64,000 nt of DNA from Sphagnum compactum (lineage: Eukaryota; Bryophyta; Sphagnopsida; Sphagnales). The DNA is taken from positions 12,839,118-12,903,117 of the forward strand of contig OZ234503.1 of the NCBI GenBank assembly GCA_965153455.1, written 5' to 3'. This document shows, in pieces, positions 1 through 12,365 of the stretch (positions are counted from its first letter, which is position 1; each line of letters starts with the position of its first letter). The position numbers and the translations under genes were made by a program. The notes beneath the pieces were generated by a model. It had not been told where the DNA came from and did no database searches. It was given only the letters and a program-made list of their open reading frames with translations.

Positions 1-3000
1 TTTCTCAGAGGTGCAAATGGAGGGCTTCGAGGAACAAATGAACTTTATGATATGTTGGTAGATGAGAACTGCAAAGTTGGTGATCATGAAAATGCCATCG
101 ACATCCTTCGTGTGATGGAGTACGCTGGTCGCATGTCTACAACTTTCCATTACAATTGCTTGTTAAGGGCTCAGGTAGACATGCTTCCCATCTTTTAGTT
201 TTTCCGATATGATTAAGGGATATCTGGTTGAATGAAGCCTTCCTTGTGATTGCTGCAAAAAACCTTTTCCGAATGTGATTGACATTTAGTTTCCAGTATT
301 GATGGTTTGGTGAGTTCTTTTGTGATTGGGTTTGTGAACAGGCCAATGCAGGTGTGCCAGACATTGCTGCCATGACTTTTGAAACGATGCAGTACGGCAG
401 AGGTGTGTGTTTTCTTGCACATGTTTTTTTTGGCTTTCAAGTGCCTTATTACCTCCTGTAGCTTTCCTTTTTATTGAAGCAGTCTGAGGGCTGCTCACAT
501 TGTTTCTCAATCTGGTCTTATAGAGGAGATGAAGCCCGATACGGAGTCATACAACTGGCTGTTGCAGGCTCACACCCGCCACAAGTTTGGTGACAGGTTC
601 AGGCCTACACCCCTCCTCCTATGATTCCAATCTCAGCTCCTCAAATTTTTTTGATTTTCATGATGTGAAAGTGCTTCATTTTATGTACATTTATGTGTCT
701 TACAAGAAGTTGCTTGAGTGGATTATAGGTTGCAAGAGGTAGTAGACTTGCTGGGGGAGATGATTGAAGATCACAAACGTGTTCAACCAAACATGAAGAC
801 CTATGCGTAAGTACGAGCAATGCCCTCATGTGGCTTTTTGTTTGTCAGCTCACATGGTAGGGTGCAGCACAATTTACAGGATGAAGTAACATGTGCATTG
901 TGGATACATACATTATCATGTGAATCCCCTCTCCAGTGATGAAGCTTGACAGCGACAGCGACATTTTTAAATTTTGCAGGCTTCTGATTGAGTGCTTCAC
1001 CAAATATGGCCTTGTGAATGAGGCTGTTCGCCATTTCAGAGCACTGGTCAGGATACCTGGATCCATGTGCTATCTGGTCAGTGAGGGCCATGGTCGAGAG
1101 AGTGACCCGCTTTCTCTTTATCTCCGAGCTCTTTGTTTAGAAGGTATGTGCCACATTGATCACAATTGCAGCCTTGTATGTTTTTTTCAATTACTGGTGA
1201 TGAAGCCTGGGCCATGTGCTCTTGAGTTTGTAGTATTGAGATGTGGTGTGAATATCTATCTATCTGCCTTGTGCAGGAAGAGCATCGCAGTTGTTGGAGA
1301 CTTTGGAAGCCATGGTCAGGGACAACCAACCAATTCCCAAAAGGGCAATGCTGATAAACAGGAAGGGCCGTACATTGGTCAGCTCTTGGATTGAACCCTT
1401 GCAGCAGGAGGCAGACCTAGGTTATGAGGTGGACTATGCTGTGAGGTGAGCTAAGGCCTGACAAAACTTACTTCATGGACCCATTTAATTGCAACATCTG
1501 CGACAGACTCTGTAGTCTGAATTTGTCCTGATGTCTGTTAGTTGATGCATGTATTGGCAGGTTTATTGCAGAGGGAGGCATATCAGGCACACGAAGGAGA
1601 TGGAGTGCGTCAGCTGATGGGTCACGAGCTTTGAATCCAGATGATGATGGATTTGCTTATGCAGTCCCAGTGGAAGTGTCATATAAGGGCTTTCTAACAC
1701 AAATGCGCCGGCGCTACAATTTAAGGCTTATTCGGAAATTGCGCATGGAAGGTGCATCTGCATTAGGTCATGGTGCAACTGATGCTGATGTAAAGCGGGT
1801 AGTGGACAGGTGATGGCCCCTCCTTCTCTACTGGCTTCTTCAGGCAGGGTGCTGATGAAAATGTTGGAGAGGTGGTGGTCATGATATATCTTTGTCTGAA
1901 TTCTCAGTTGTTTCTTTTTCAGACTGGTGAGAGAAACCCTAGGGGACTCAAATTTTCAAGTGAAGAAGCCAAAGGCAGCAAGCAAGATGCTTGTAATAGA
2001 GCTAAAGGAGGAATTGGAGGCTCAAGGCCTTCCTACAGAAGGCACCCGACCAGTCTTGTATCAGCGTGTGCAAAAGGCTCGGCGCATCAACAGGGCCCGA
2101 GGTCGACCCCTCTGGGTTCCACCTTCTGAGGAAGAAATTGAAGAGGTATGTTTTGTCTTTACTAACTATGTCATTTTCTTGATTATCTCTAATCCTTCCT
2201 CCTGCTTTTAGCATCTACATATGCATCGTGCACTATTCTGATGTAGGAAACTGCTTGTTGTTTGCTCACTTCCAGACAAATGATGACGATTTGGATGTGT
2301 TTATGGAGAGATTGAACCTTAAAAATGAGAACTCAGAGTTCTGGAGAAAGAGGTTCACAGGAGAGGATTTGACGGAAGGAGACATTACTGAAAGTGATAT
2401 CATTAAGGCTTCATTGGACACATATGAAGATGCCTTCACAGATGATGAAGAAGAAGAAGACGAGGATGAGGATGTTGAGGCAGGAGAGGAGGCAGACTAT
2501 TTAGTGGAAGATGGTGGTGAGATTGAGGAGACAGAGCCCCCTGGAATGCTTGCCATGCAGCTCTTGAAGAACAAGAAGGATTTCCCAGAGAAAGTGGTAC
2601 GTGGAATTCACACACTGTGGTTTGTTGGATGACAAATACTGTTGCATGGCAGTTTCATCAGGGTTACTTGCATTAGAGTGGATCTTCATATTGCCAATGA
2701 GTGGATCTATATATGTTTGAATACAGGACTTGACATATTTCAGTAGGATTTTTCACCAGATGGTTTTGATCTAAGTTAAAGGATTTTACTTGTGCCACAT
2801 GCAAGCAGGAAATGAAGGATCCAGAGAGGAGGGAAGGGCAGTGGCTGGGGCTATCTCTGGAGGAGAAGATTGAAATGTTGAAGTCAGAGAAACGATTTGA
2901 TGTGGCAGAGCTGTATACGATAGCAGATGTGTGGGGCTGGACATGGGAACGTGAACTGCGGGAGCTGGAGCCTGAGGAATGGTCCCAGGAGAAGGAAGTG

Positions 3001-3589
3001 CAACTTGGTATCGAAATCATGTTCAAGGTCATCTGTCTTTTGCATACCCATTAGGCAGCTTACTGCAGGAACGACAAAAAGGTGTCATGTAGCAGCCTGT
3101 TCAGGAGAGAATACATGTGCATACATCACATATGTCTTTGTGACCTATCCTTATGGAGGGTTTTTTGTTTGTAAACAGGTGCAAGAGCTTGGAGAAGTTC
3201 CAACAATTGGAGACTGTGGGACGCTAGTCCGTGCAGCCATGCGAACTCCATGGCCTGAAGCCATTATCTCACTTCTTCAACACTCACACAAGCTTGGCTA
3301 TGTATTTGGCAGGTAGAACCACCACCCTCATCCAGCTCTTTTAACTTTTGAGTAAATGTGGTGGATGCCATGCAGTGTCTTTTTCTGGGTACAGACAAGT
3401 TTGATTGATGCTGAGAATGTTGTGCCAAACTGCAGCAAGTTGTATTCCGATGCTGTGAGCCTGTGTTTGAGGCTGGGGGAGAAAGATGCAGCTATCAACA
3501 TCATCACAGAAATGGAGGATGTTGGAGTACCAGCTCCTGAAGACATTCTCACTGATGTCCTTCGAGAATCACAGGAGGAGGGTAGTTAG
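1..3589 (+). CDS. PTAC3: pTAC3, SAP-domain plastid transcription protein (5' end missing)
   Basis: Component of the plastid-encoded RNA polymerase complex, needed for chloroplast transcription (family knowledge). Exons read in one consistent frame: 1-174, 342-402, 524-596, 729-806, 980-1143, 1277-1445, 1561-1809, 1923-2145, 2276-2596, 2809-3027, 3179-3312, 3400-3589. They total 2055 coding bases, 684 residues plus TAG. Arabidopsis pTAC3 is roughly 900 residues, so the N-terminus with the transit peptide lies upstream of the window. Visible parts in order: PPR-like helical repeats (residues about 40-180), a SAP DNA-binding domain (about 345-380, beginning MLVIELKEELEAQGLP), a Glu/Asp-rich stretch encoded near 2435-2545, then the conserved C-terminal block containing YTIADVWGWTWE. 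The last intron must use the AG at 3398-3399, because the AG at 3393-3394 would bring in a TGA. All introns are short and no frame is broken, so the gene looks functional. Confidence 0.96.
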
Positions 3590-6500
3590 GGATTTCCATT
3601 CTCTTGAGCTGCAGGCTGCTGTTATGATGCATAACAAGGCAAAGATTTTGGAAGTTGTTTTTTTGTTTTTTTTTCGTCCAGAAGGGTTGTTTACTTTTTA
3701 AGGGCATGTTTTTCCACACTGGGAAGTTCCGATTTTTTAGGTAGCTCTTACACCCACAACATGTAGCTAGATTTCAGAAGATGGTTTCTATGCCCCAAAG
3801 AGGTGCCTTTCCTGTTTAGAGGCCTGCTCCTTTTTCACCTCAACAGAAGGGGAATTTTTTTATTGCAAGGAGCCTTCACAAGTAGTTACAATTTCAGAAG
3901 CAACTGTCGCACTCCATGACATTGAGCCCTAGTTCGGAGAGCTGCAGGCTCTGTAGGCAAACTTATTGCAAGTTGACAGAAAAAAGGAAAATAAATGCAA
4001 TTTGCAGTCAAAACCTCAAAAGTATTTTGATCGTACTGTTGGTTTGGAAGCAGGGAAGTTTTAAGGTTCAAAGGGAAAATCTTTCCGGTAAGAAGCTTAC
4101 ATGTCAGAGGCAGATAGATGGGTTGGAGGATGGTGTCAAACAATGCATGCAGGTTGTTGAAGAAATTGACTGGAACCAGAGGAGCATCAGCGAGGAGCTG
4201 TGAAGCCAGCTTCGGAATGTCTCACGAATGTTGAAGGATAGCACAAGCTGCAGTACCTTCAGTGGTCAATGGCAATTGGTTTACATGGCAAGAGATTGGC
4301 TATTGCAACACAGGCAAATCACTTGGTCCATCAACTAATCGTGACAGCACCTTGACCATACAATGCATATTGGCTCCTTTCACAGGTCAGTTTTCTAACA
4401 CGCTGGGTGACACAATGACCGCTCTAATGATCAGGTCAGCTAGAGTAGGTAGCACCTAGTGGTAGGTGAGGAAGCTTACATGTGAATTTCCTGTAGGAAT
4501 TTGCTCATAGAATCACACGATGCAAGAATTTAGTTTTGTGAAATCCCCGTCTTCTGATGTTCAATCAAATTCCCTGTATGCAACTCTCTTCATTCAATGC
4601 AATCTTGCTCAGAGTTAAGTAGTTATATCTACCGACTCTTTTGATTTTGTTGGGTATGGGGGTGGATTCCAAAGAACCATGTGGGTGGGTTTTTCTAAGG
4701 AAACTAAGATAGCTAAGTTTTTTGGCTTTAAGATCAAGTGTCCTCAATGTGATAAAACACGTATGCAATTATTTGGAAAATAAGACTTGTCATTGTAAGA
4801 AAATAGATAGTTTATATCTAATCAATCAACTTTGTTATCATGATATATGTGTGTGTGTGTGTGTGTGTGTGTTTCGTAATATTGTTTTATCATATTTGAA
4901 AATGAAACATATGAAAAATATAGTATTTTGTTGTATAAAAAAGTTTATAATCACATGTATAGCATCTAAGGATTTATATATACACACATTATGTCTATAT
5001 GTGTCAAAGATTTGCATAAGTAGAATTGTGTAATTTGGGTAGTTATATTTTAAGGATTCTAGCTACAATCTAACCAATGTAAAAAAACTAACGGGGAAGA
5101 AGGTTCTAATTTGGTGATTGGTTCAAATTGGAAATATGAAAGATTTCGTGGACCATATGGATTTCTATGTCCATATGAATTCTGTAATACAATAAAATAA
5201 AATCAACAAGATTTTACATCATAGATTTCACAACAAACACCTTAGATCCAATGTCCACAATCTTTATGAATATAAAATATTAAGAATATTAGTTTTACAA
5301 AGCTACACAATACTATCTTCGATCCAACGTCCACAATCTTTTTGAATATAAAATATTAAACATATTAGTATTGGTCTCCAACAAAACATTCATCACATAA
5401 AGAATGAAACAACATATAAATCAAGCTTAGCTTGATCAAATAGAAATAAAATATTTGTTATATAACACAAACATTAAGACCTATGTAGTTGAAATGACAA
5501 AACACTTAAAAATAATGGGAAAAAAAAGAATATAATTAAAACATCAAATTTCACAATATGATTTTAATCATTACATTTCAAACTTTATCAAACCATGGAA
5601 TCAAGATTTAAAACTTCTTCAAATGCCAAACCTAAGGTCCAATTGTTTGTCATGACACAAGACATTTAAAACAACAAAAATTAAAATTTAATATTTCCCA
5701 TTTAGAGGAATTCACATAATGATATTTTTTGCAATCTCCATTAAATTAATGTCATGTACTGTTATATTTAGCAAACATCCAATTGATTTTAGTGTTCACA
5801 AAATTATTTCAAATAAATAAAAGTTATATGGAAAAGCATTTGGGAAAATTACATTAAACCAAATAGTGTTATCCTCATACAGTATATGAAACAAAATGGA
5901 GACATTCAATATGTTACGTACCCTACTAAAAAGCCTTCAAATATGTTAAAAAATTGTTAAATACATAATGATGTCAAATACATTATAAGGCAAAAACTAA
6001 GTAAAACTCAACACTTAATATTTACAAAAAAGTCTACAATGAAAAATTTATTATCTCAAATTGGGATTGTTAACAAAAAAATTAGTTACATTGAAAATAT
6101 ATCCCTCCGAGATGCCAAAAAAATATAGAAAGATTGTATGATGCATCCCTCCATCAATGCTTTAGTCAATTTTAATGAATTCATGGAATAACACATAAGT
6201 TTACAAGACATAAGATTTGAGGGGCTCATTAAAAATGTCATACCAAAAGTACCCATATTAGGGAGTTTCATCATCACATATCAAAATCAAACACCTCCAA
6301 AATATTTATAGTCAATAGATATCAATTGTCACTTGCTCAAACTTTCTATCTCACAAACTTAAAAGTGCAAGGACAAACATTCGAGCATTTAATCATAAAC
6401 CTTCGACAATCACTTGACCATATGTGACATCTCCATATATAGATTAATATCATATAAGATTAAACATATCTCCATCCCCAAATACTCACATCCTAACATG

Positions 6501-8980
6501 ATGTAATGTATTCACATAATTGATAATCATTAGTAGTGCACAATAGCATGGACCCAAGTTAAGTGACATCCATTTCCTTCTTGGAAATTCCAATGACAAA
6601 TAATCATACTTGGCATATGGGGTTTTTTGTATTAGAATCCGTAATATGGTTGTCCTTAGACAATTCTAGAAATGATTTAAAAGATAATTCCAAATGTAAT
6701 TCAGTAGTTGAGGTTGAAATTTAGTGGTTGAAGTATTTTTGCGGGCACAGTGGGTACATGTCTTTATGTGTGTGTATGTGTGTGTGTATACTTCTTTTGA
6801 CTTGTAATAATGAGAAAATAATATGGGTTTAGTTTTTGTTTAAAACATTTGTGGAATTGCAATGTTATTGTTTCTTTCTTTCACATGCATTGAGTCATAC
6901 CATAAATTACAATTTGACGATGATATTGTTGAAATCATGACTCAAGTCATATATATGTGTGTGTATTTCAACTTGCCAATAGATTTGATGTTGCATGTCA
7001 ACAATTCTTTCAGAGATTGAAGGTCAAATTCATGTACATAGTTGAAATGCATATATCTTTAAACCTTTTAATTTTAAAAATGTCTTGCATTAAAAATTCT
7101 CTCTCATCAAAATCTTAAATATTTTTGTAGATTAAAAATTAATATGTCAAGCTTTGAAATTTTCACACAAATTTGATTTAGTTGCAATTTCTTTTGTTAG
7201 AGTTCAAGTTTTTTTCCTTTTTTTCTATAGACTACAAACAACTAGCACCCTTTGCAAGTCCCTTGGAGTATGGTGAATGCTTTTTTGGTAGCCTTTTTTC
7301 AACATCACTTGAACATTGTTTAATTTAAAATCCATTCAAAATTTCTTGGGGTTATTTGTTTTTTCTCAAATGCCCTATGTTGACCACATTCATCTTGGTG
7401 GCTACCCTTCAAGTCCAAGAGGAATTTGTGATGTGAGTATGTATATGCTAAGGTATGGAAGATATTGATATTTGAGTGGATTTTGTTGTTGGAAATTCAA
7501 ACAAATTGCAAAAATTGGGTTTAGAAGGAAAAATTAGTGGAAACCTCAATGTGTTCACACTTGGGCCAACGACACAAGCTACATTAGTAGTTGATGATTG
7601 GATGTGTGAAATGTTATATGTAATATGATTGGATGTTGTAAATTGCAATATGGTGTTAAAATTGTAATATGAAAATGTTTATCATTTCATTCATGGAGGC
7701 ATTTGTTTTTCATAGTCATCTACTTTAGTATTTTTCTTTGTTGACAAATTTTAGTAGCCCATGGGATAGTAATTAAAGGGTGAAATTTTAGCCCTTGATC
7801 ATTACTACCTTTTAGGTGGTGAGACCCAGGGGACAAGGTCAACACTTTATTATTCAACAAAACGAAACTACTCTCACTAGCTCATTTTATTATAATTATT
7901 AAATTAGTAAATAAGAAGTCATACAAAGAGGAATAAGGAAGGTAAGGATTTGTTGTCCAAGAATAGACATACCTTCCTCTAAATAGTATGTTATTCAGGG
8001 GGTAGAAGGAGATAATAGAAAAGTGCAACATGAAAAATGGTTAGAATTCGAGAATAGTTATTCTCCCTAGTTCTGCATTACCTTCAACGCCCTTGGATAT
8101 TGCCTAGTGGGGTCTATAGATCTTCCACCACTATTGTCCGTCCTTCCCACGTTTGCAGGTCCTTGAATGGTTCTACTTACTATTTGCAACAGCTCAAGAG
8201 GCTCAAGAGTTTCCCCTTCTGCTTTGTACCATTTACAACTAACTCCCTTCCTTCATAGTTAGTGTCTACTACTTGCAATAATACCTTTTAGTCTAGAGGT
8301 GGCTATTTCTTAGTCTTTTTCCCTTGCTTTCCACCATCAAGGACTAACTGCTACCCTCTTGTGGCAACTTGTAACTTAATGCTTATAGGTTACCAAGTGG
8401 TATGCCTTGTTATTCTTTGTCCTAAAAGAAATTTAAGAATACCATTTCAAAGAAGCATTTTACGTCTGCAATATTGACTATTCTACCTTCCACACTTCTT
8501 AATAAAATAAAAAATACAACACAAAAGACTCGAGTCCTTCAATCATCTTCCATTAAAATCACACACAAAGTACATACACATTTTTCCATTCTCCTCCCAT
8601 TTTACACAAGTCTTGAATGCCATAGAAGTCCCTCAACACTTCTTTTAATCCACCTTCTTCACACACCACACAAAGCCCACATTGACCCCTAAAAAATAAG
8701 GCCCTTATCCTAATCCCTTCATAGAAATCTTTTGGATGATTGAGTGGATTACCCCCTAACCACTCACTAGCCCAAGTTACTTAATCCCACTTAGTCCCTG
8801 ATCTTCATGATTTTAACCTTCTTGATGTTTCCCATAGCTACAAAGTGAGGCAAGGAACCCACATTAGCTTGAACCCCTTTGAACTCAATTCTAAGCTTGA
8901 GTGGAGAACCTCCTCAATGAAAGCAAAGTTCATTTATTCTTATTTGTATTTCGTTGTGGGGATTGCTAGGAACTGAAGTG
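3590..8980. other. AT-rich spacer with minor repeats
   Basis: No gene is supported here. 3590-3900 is probably the PTAC3 3' untranslated region. 4051-4203 carries a short coding-like stretch (LTCQRQIDGLEDGVKQCMQV) that faintly resembles plant DUF1664 coiled-coil proteins and may be an exon relic. A (GT)n microsatellite lies at about 4848-4873. A 77-base unit is duplicated at about 5240-5293 and 5317-5370. The rest is AT-rich sequence with many stops in all frames. Confidence 0.5.
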
Positions 8981-8989
8981 ACAATCAAT

Positions 8990-10091
8990 TTGGAGAATTG
9001 CTTCCCATAACTTTGGGGGATCCAAGCGGAGGTCATTGTGTTCGACTTATCATGCAACAATTTTTCTGGAACATTTCTACCCACCATGCCCAAGCTCCCA
9101 TCTCTTCAACAATTGTAAGCTCTTTTTTGCTGAGCAACTATATTTGTTTTGCCTAATTGTTTTGACTCATACCCAAAGTGCAATTGATCAGGAACAATGT
9201 TATGAATTAGACAATCATGGCTCAAAAACTGTGCAAAGTGGTTAGTTTTCTTTCCCATGGATTTGCTAGCCTTATACCAAACTTGTGCTCACTGATTGAT
9301 ACTTCTGAAGGTCCATAGCTCCATAGTCTGCACAGTACAGAATTTTCAGCTTGTAGAACCATGTCAAACACTCAACCTATGGAATGAATTGCAAAGACAA
9401 TGGAGAGTAATGATTTGAGTCATCCTTTGAACTGATCTCAGGCTTCCAAAATCTTCAACTTGTGTAAGTGCCATTTAAGATTTCTTTCGTTCATTTTTCA
9501 GTCCAGGCATAATTTGGTTCACAATACAATTAATTATGCACAGTGAGAGCTTTGCAGGTTTACAAATTATGTGAGGTCATACCATCTCATTCTTGAGGTG
9601 CTCAAAGCTTCGACAATATTGCATTCTGGCTGCATGTGACAGACATTGGACCAACTTCATTCGATGCATGTTTTAGCAAGTACCGATAAGTGCATCATCA
9701 TTGGATGTCAAACTATTATTAGTACTGGAGAAGAGGTCCTGACTGTGTAACCCACAATGAGATCTCTCTACAAAGAACTTTGCCAATAACAAGTTGAAGA
9801 ATCAGAGCTTGGATTTGAGGAACACGACACCTGAGCTTAATATGATGTCAGTACTGGAGGTATGATCATGAAAACCTACCATACCCAAATTGAGGTATGG
9901 TTGATGAGTTACATGAAAAGCTACCGTACCCAAATTGTGATATGATCATGTTCATTTGCAACTACTTCCATTTCTGACAATGCTTTCCATTTGCAGTTTT
10001 GGTGGAAACCCATATTGTGAAGGTGATCTACAAGAAGAAATCCAAAGACAGATTTGTCATGTGGATCAAAACAATCCCTTTGATGGCACAG
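8990..10091 (+). pseudogene. leucine-rich-repeat receptor-like fragments
   Basis: One frame at about 9010-9114 reads VIVFDLSCNNFSG followed by LPSLQQL, which is one plant LRR unit. It ends at a GTAAGC donor in phase 2, the usual intron position between LRR exons of receptor-like kinases. About 0.9 kb on, 9997-10091 is a clean exon-like piece (TTTGCAG before it, GTAATA after it) reading FGGNPYCEGD and QICHVDQNNPF. That resembles the Cys-containing cap after the last LRR (GNP..C). A possible third scrap (FQNLQL) is near 9440-9465. I found no transmembrane or kinase exon downstream, so this is more likely a relic than a working gene. A 47-base tandem duplication sits between the pieces at 9866-9945. 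Confidence 0.38.
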
Positions 10092-11225
10092 GTAATACAT
10101 CGTTCTTTCTCAATCACTATACCTATTTTCTGGATGCACATCCTCAACAATCTTTTGTGAGTAAAATGTGTCTACGGACTCAACAAAATCATTCTAGGTA
10201 TACAAAATGAACTTGGGAATCATTCTAGTTCTAGGGATTGCAAATGGTAACCCTTTATAGTTAGAGCATCATCGGTGCTCAGAATGTGACCTGCACATTA
10301 AAATTGGATGAAGAAAAGTCAAAACATGAATGCGGGTTTGGCCTAGCAAATTTTGCAGAGTTAGCAGCAGCAGAGGCTGTGGAACAAGGCACAGCAAAGT
10401 TGTGCACATGCCAGAGAAGAGTGTAACAAGTATGATCTGACTACTACGACTGCTGCTTGTTTCTGATTGCTCTTGTTTCTGATTGCTCATATATATAATG
10501 ATTGGTCGAGGTGGTTTGCTATTAGTAGTCTCTCCCACCTACTTATTTGCAGTCCCTGTTTTAGTGTTATGTGTGGGGTTGCAAAAAGTAAAATAACTAA
10601 AACTTGGATGTGAGAACTACATTTACTGAGCATTTAAAAAAATCCCAAAATCGCCACAATTGCCTACACAACATGAATTTATATTAAGTGCAGTGCTTTA
10701 AGATTTTCTACTTTCATATTTCGAATATCACCAAATTAGGCCGCCAAATACACTTATGGAAATCACAATTGAAAAAACAAAAAATAAATAAATCACTTGA
10801 TTTTACTCTATTTAATTCTAAAGTAAATATTTTATAACGAAAAAATCCAACCTACGAATTCTCATACTCACGATTTCACTAATTTACTTCCTTTTACCCT
10901 CTTTACTTATTAACACTACTGTATGTTCAATTGACGCATCACGGTAAAATTAAACAGACGACGAAAACGAGGCGGCTTTATCTAGCGGCCGTCAATCATT
11001 TTACTGCCTATCGGATATGAAAAAATTTCGCATGTGGCGAAATCCTGGCCATACAAAAAATAACCAGGGAAAAAATAGGCAGCAGAACTTACTAGAAGTA
11101 TTTACGATTTACTACTACTGTTGTCAAAAATTTCAAAATAATAATGCATTTTTATTATTTCTTTTTTCCGTGATTGGCCCAATTTCAAAAAAAAATTTCC
11201 GTAAATCCAACCGTTTAAATAATGA
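10092..11225. other. spacer, no gene recognised
   Basis: AT-rich sequence between the LRR fragments and the tandem array. The open frames (for example 10269-10538 on the minus strand and 11017-11235 on the plus strand) have no recognisable domain and look like chance frames. Confidence 0.5.
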
Positions 11226-11660
11226 GTTCGTTTAAAGAGTCTTTTCACTAATAGAGGATAAATAATAATAAATAAATAAATAAATAAGTAGATTTATTAA
11301 TTAGTGTTGCGTAATTAGCACTAATCTGTGATTAAGCTATAAAGGTTCGTTAAAGAGTCTTTTCACTAATAGGATTAATAATAATTAGTTAATCAATTCA
11401 TTAATTAGTGTTGATTAAGTAGCACTAATCTGTGATTAAGCTGTAAAGGTTCGTTTAAGAGTCTTTTCACTAACAGGATTAATAATAATTAGTTAATTAT
11501 TTTTATTAATTAGTGTTGTTTAATTAGCACTAATCTGTGATTAAGCTTTAAAGGTTCGTTTAAGAGTCTTTTCACTAATAGAGGATTAATAACAATTAAT
11601 TAACTAATTGATTAATTAGTGTTGTTTTAATTAGCACTAATCTGTTATTAAGCTATAAAG
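11226..11660. repeat. four-copy tandem array, about 105 bases per unit
   Basis: Copies begin with GTTCGTTTAAGAGTC-like sequence at about 11226, 11345, 11449 and 11554 (spacings 119, 104, 105). Each runs through TCTTTTCACTAATAG, an AT-rich middle, AATTAGTGTTG, AGCACTAATCTGTGATTAAG and a CTATAAAG end. ATTAGTGTT and AGCACTAAT within a unit form a near-palindrome, so each copy could fold into a small hairpin. Copies differ by small indels, so the array is not brand new. It lies about 0.7 kb before the first ATG of the downstream oxidoreductase gene. Confidence 0.9.
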
Positions 11661-12156
11661 CTACCTTTGTCGCCAGACGAAGAGGGAGAGAGTTGCAGTT
11701 TCTCATTGTTGAAGAAGAAAACTGGCCATCGTCGCTGAAGAATTTTTCGGTGGAAGATTTTTTGGGTGTTTGTCGTGTACTAGGATTGATGATAGAAAGA
11801 AGAGGAAGAAGAGATTTGAATTGGGTTTTCTTTGAATCTTTCGGTACAAATTGTTGTTGTACACATGTCTTGAATCATCAGTTGCAGAAAATTCAAAATT
11901 GGGTTTGAGAATTTAATTCTTTTTTTTTTTTTCCCTGCACTGATTTGAAGGCATTTGGTGCTCAACCAAACCAGATGATACTAGATGCCACGCGTTCCTT
12001 GAGTTCCTGCAGGAGTTGTTGAAATTCCAGTAGACTTTGGTGATGAGCAGACTAGTTTGAATTTCTTTTGCTATACGTGTTGTTGTTGTTGTTGTTTGAG
12101 AGGAGTTGATTTCAGAACTCTTTGCTGCATGAAGTATGAGTTAGATCAGTTTGCTT

Positions 12157-12183
12157 GAGAGAGAGAGAGAGAGAGAGAGAGAG
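12157..12183. repeat. (GA)n microsatellite
   Basis: Uninterrupted GA run in the probable promoter or 5' untranslated region of the GMC oxidoreductase gene. GA tracts are common in plant leaders and can bind BBR/BPC factors. That role is only inferred here. Confidence 0.85.
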
Positions 12184-12365
12184 TTGTGATTGACATATAC
12201 CAGAATCATCAGTGATCTGTCTGCAGCAATCTGCATGCATGAGTTTTGCGAGATCAAGTCCTGGATTCATTGCTTTTAGGGTAATGTTCTGAACTGTTGT
12301 GTGAGGGGTCAAGACTCAAATCATCCAACTATATACAACGTTTCTGTGCTGCAAGAGATCTATAT

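Noticed and set aside
936-1394. 152-codon plus-strand open frame inside PTAC3
   Set aside because: Its first half is real PTAC3 exon, but it then reads through an intron and into the next exon in the wrong frame. The spliced model explains the region better.
11226-11660. CRISPR-like regular repeats
   Set aside because: Units are adjacent, about 105 bases long and degenerate, without unique spacers, in plant nuclear DNA.
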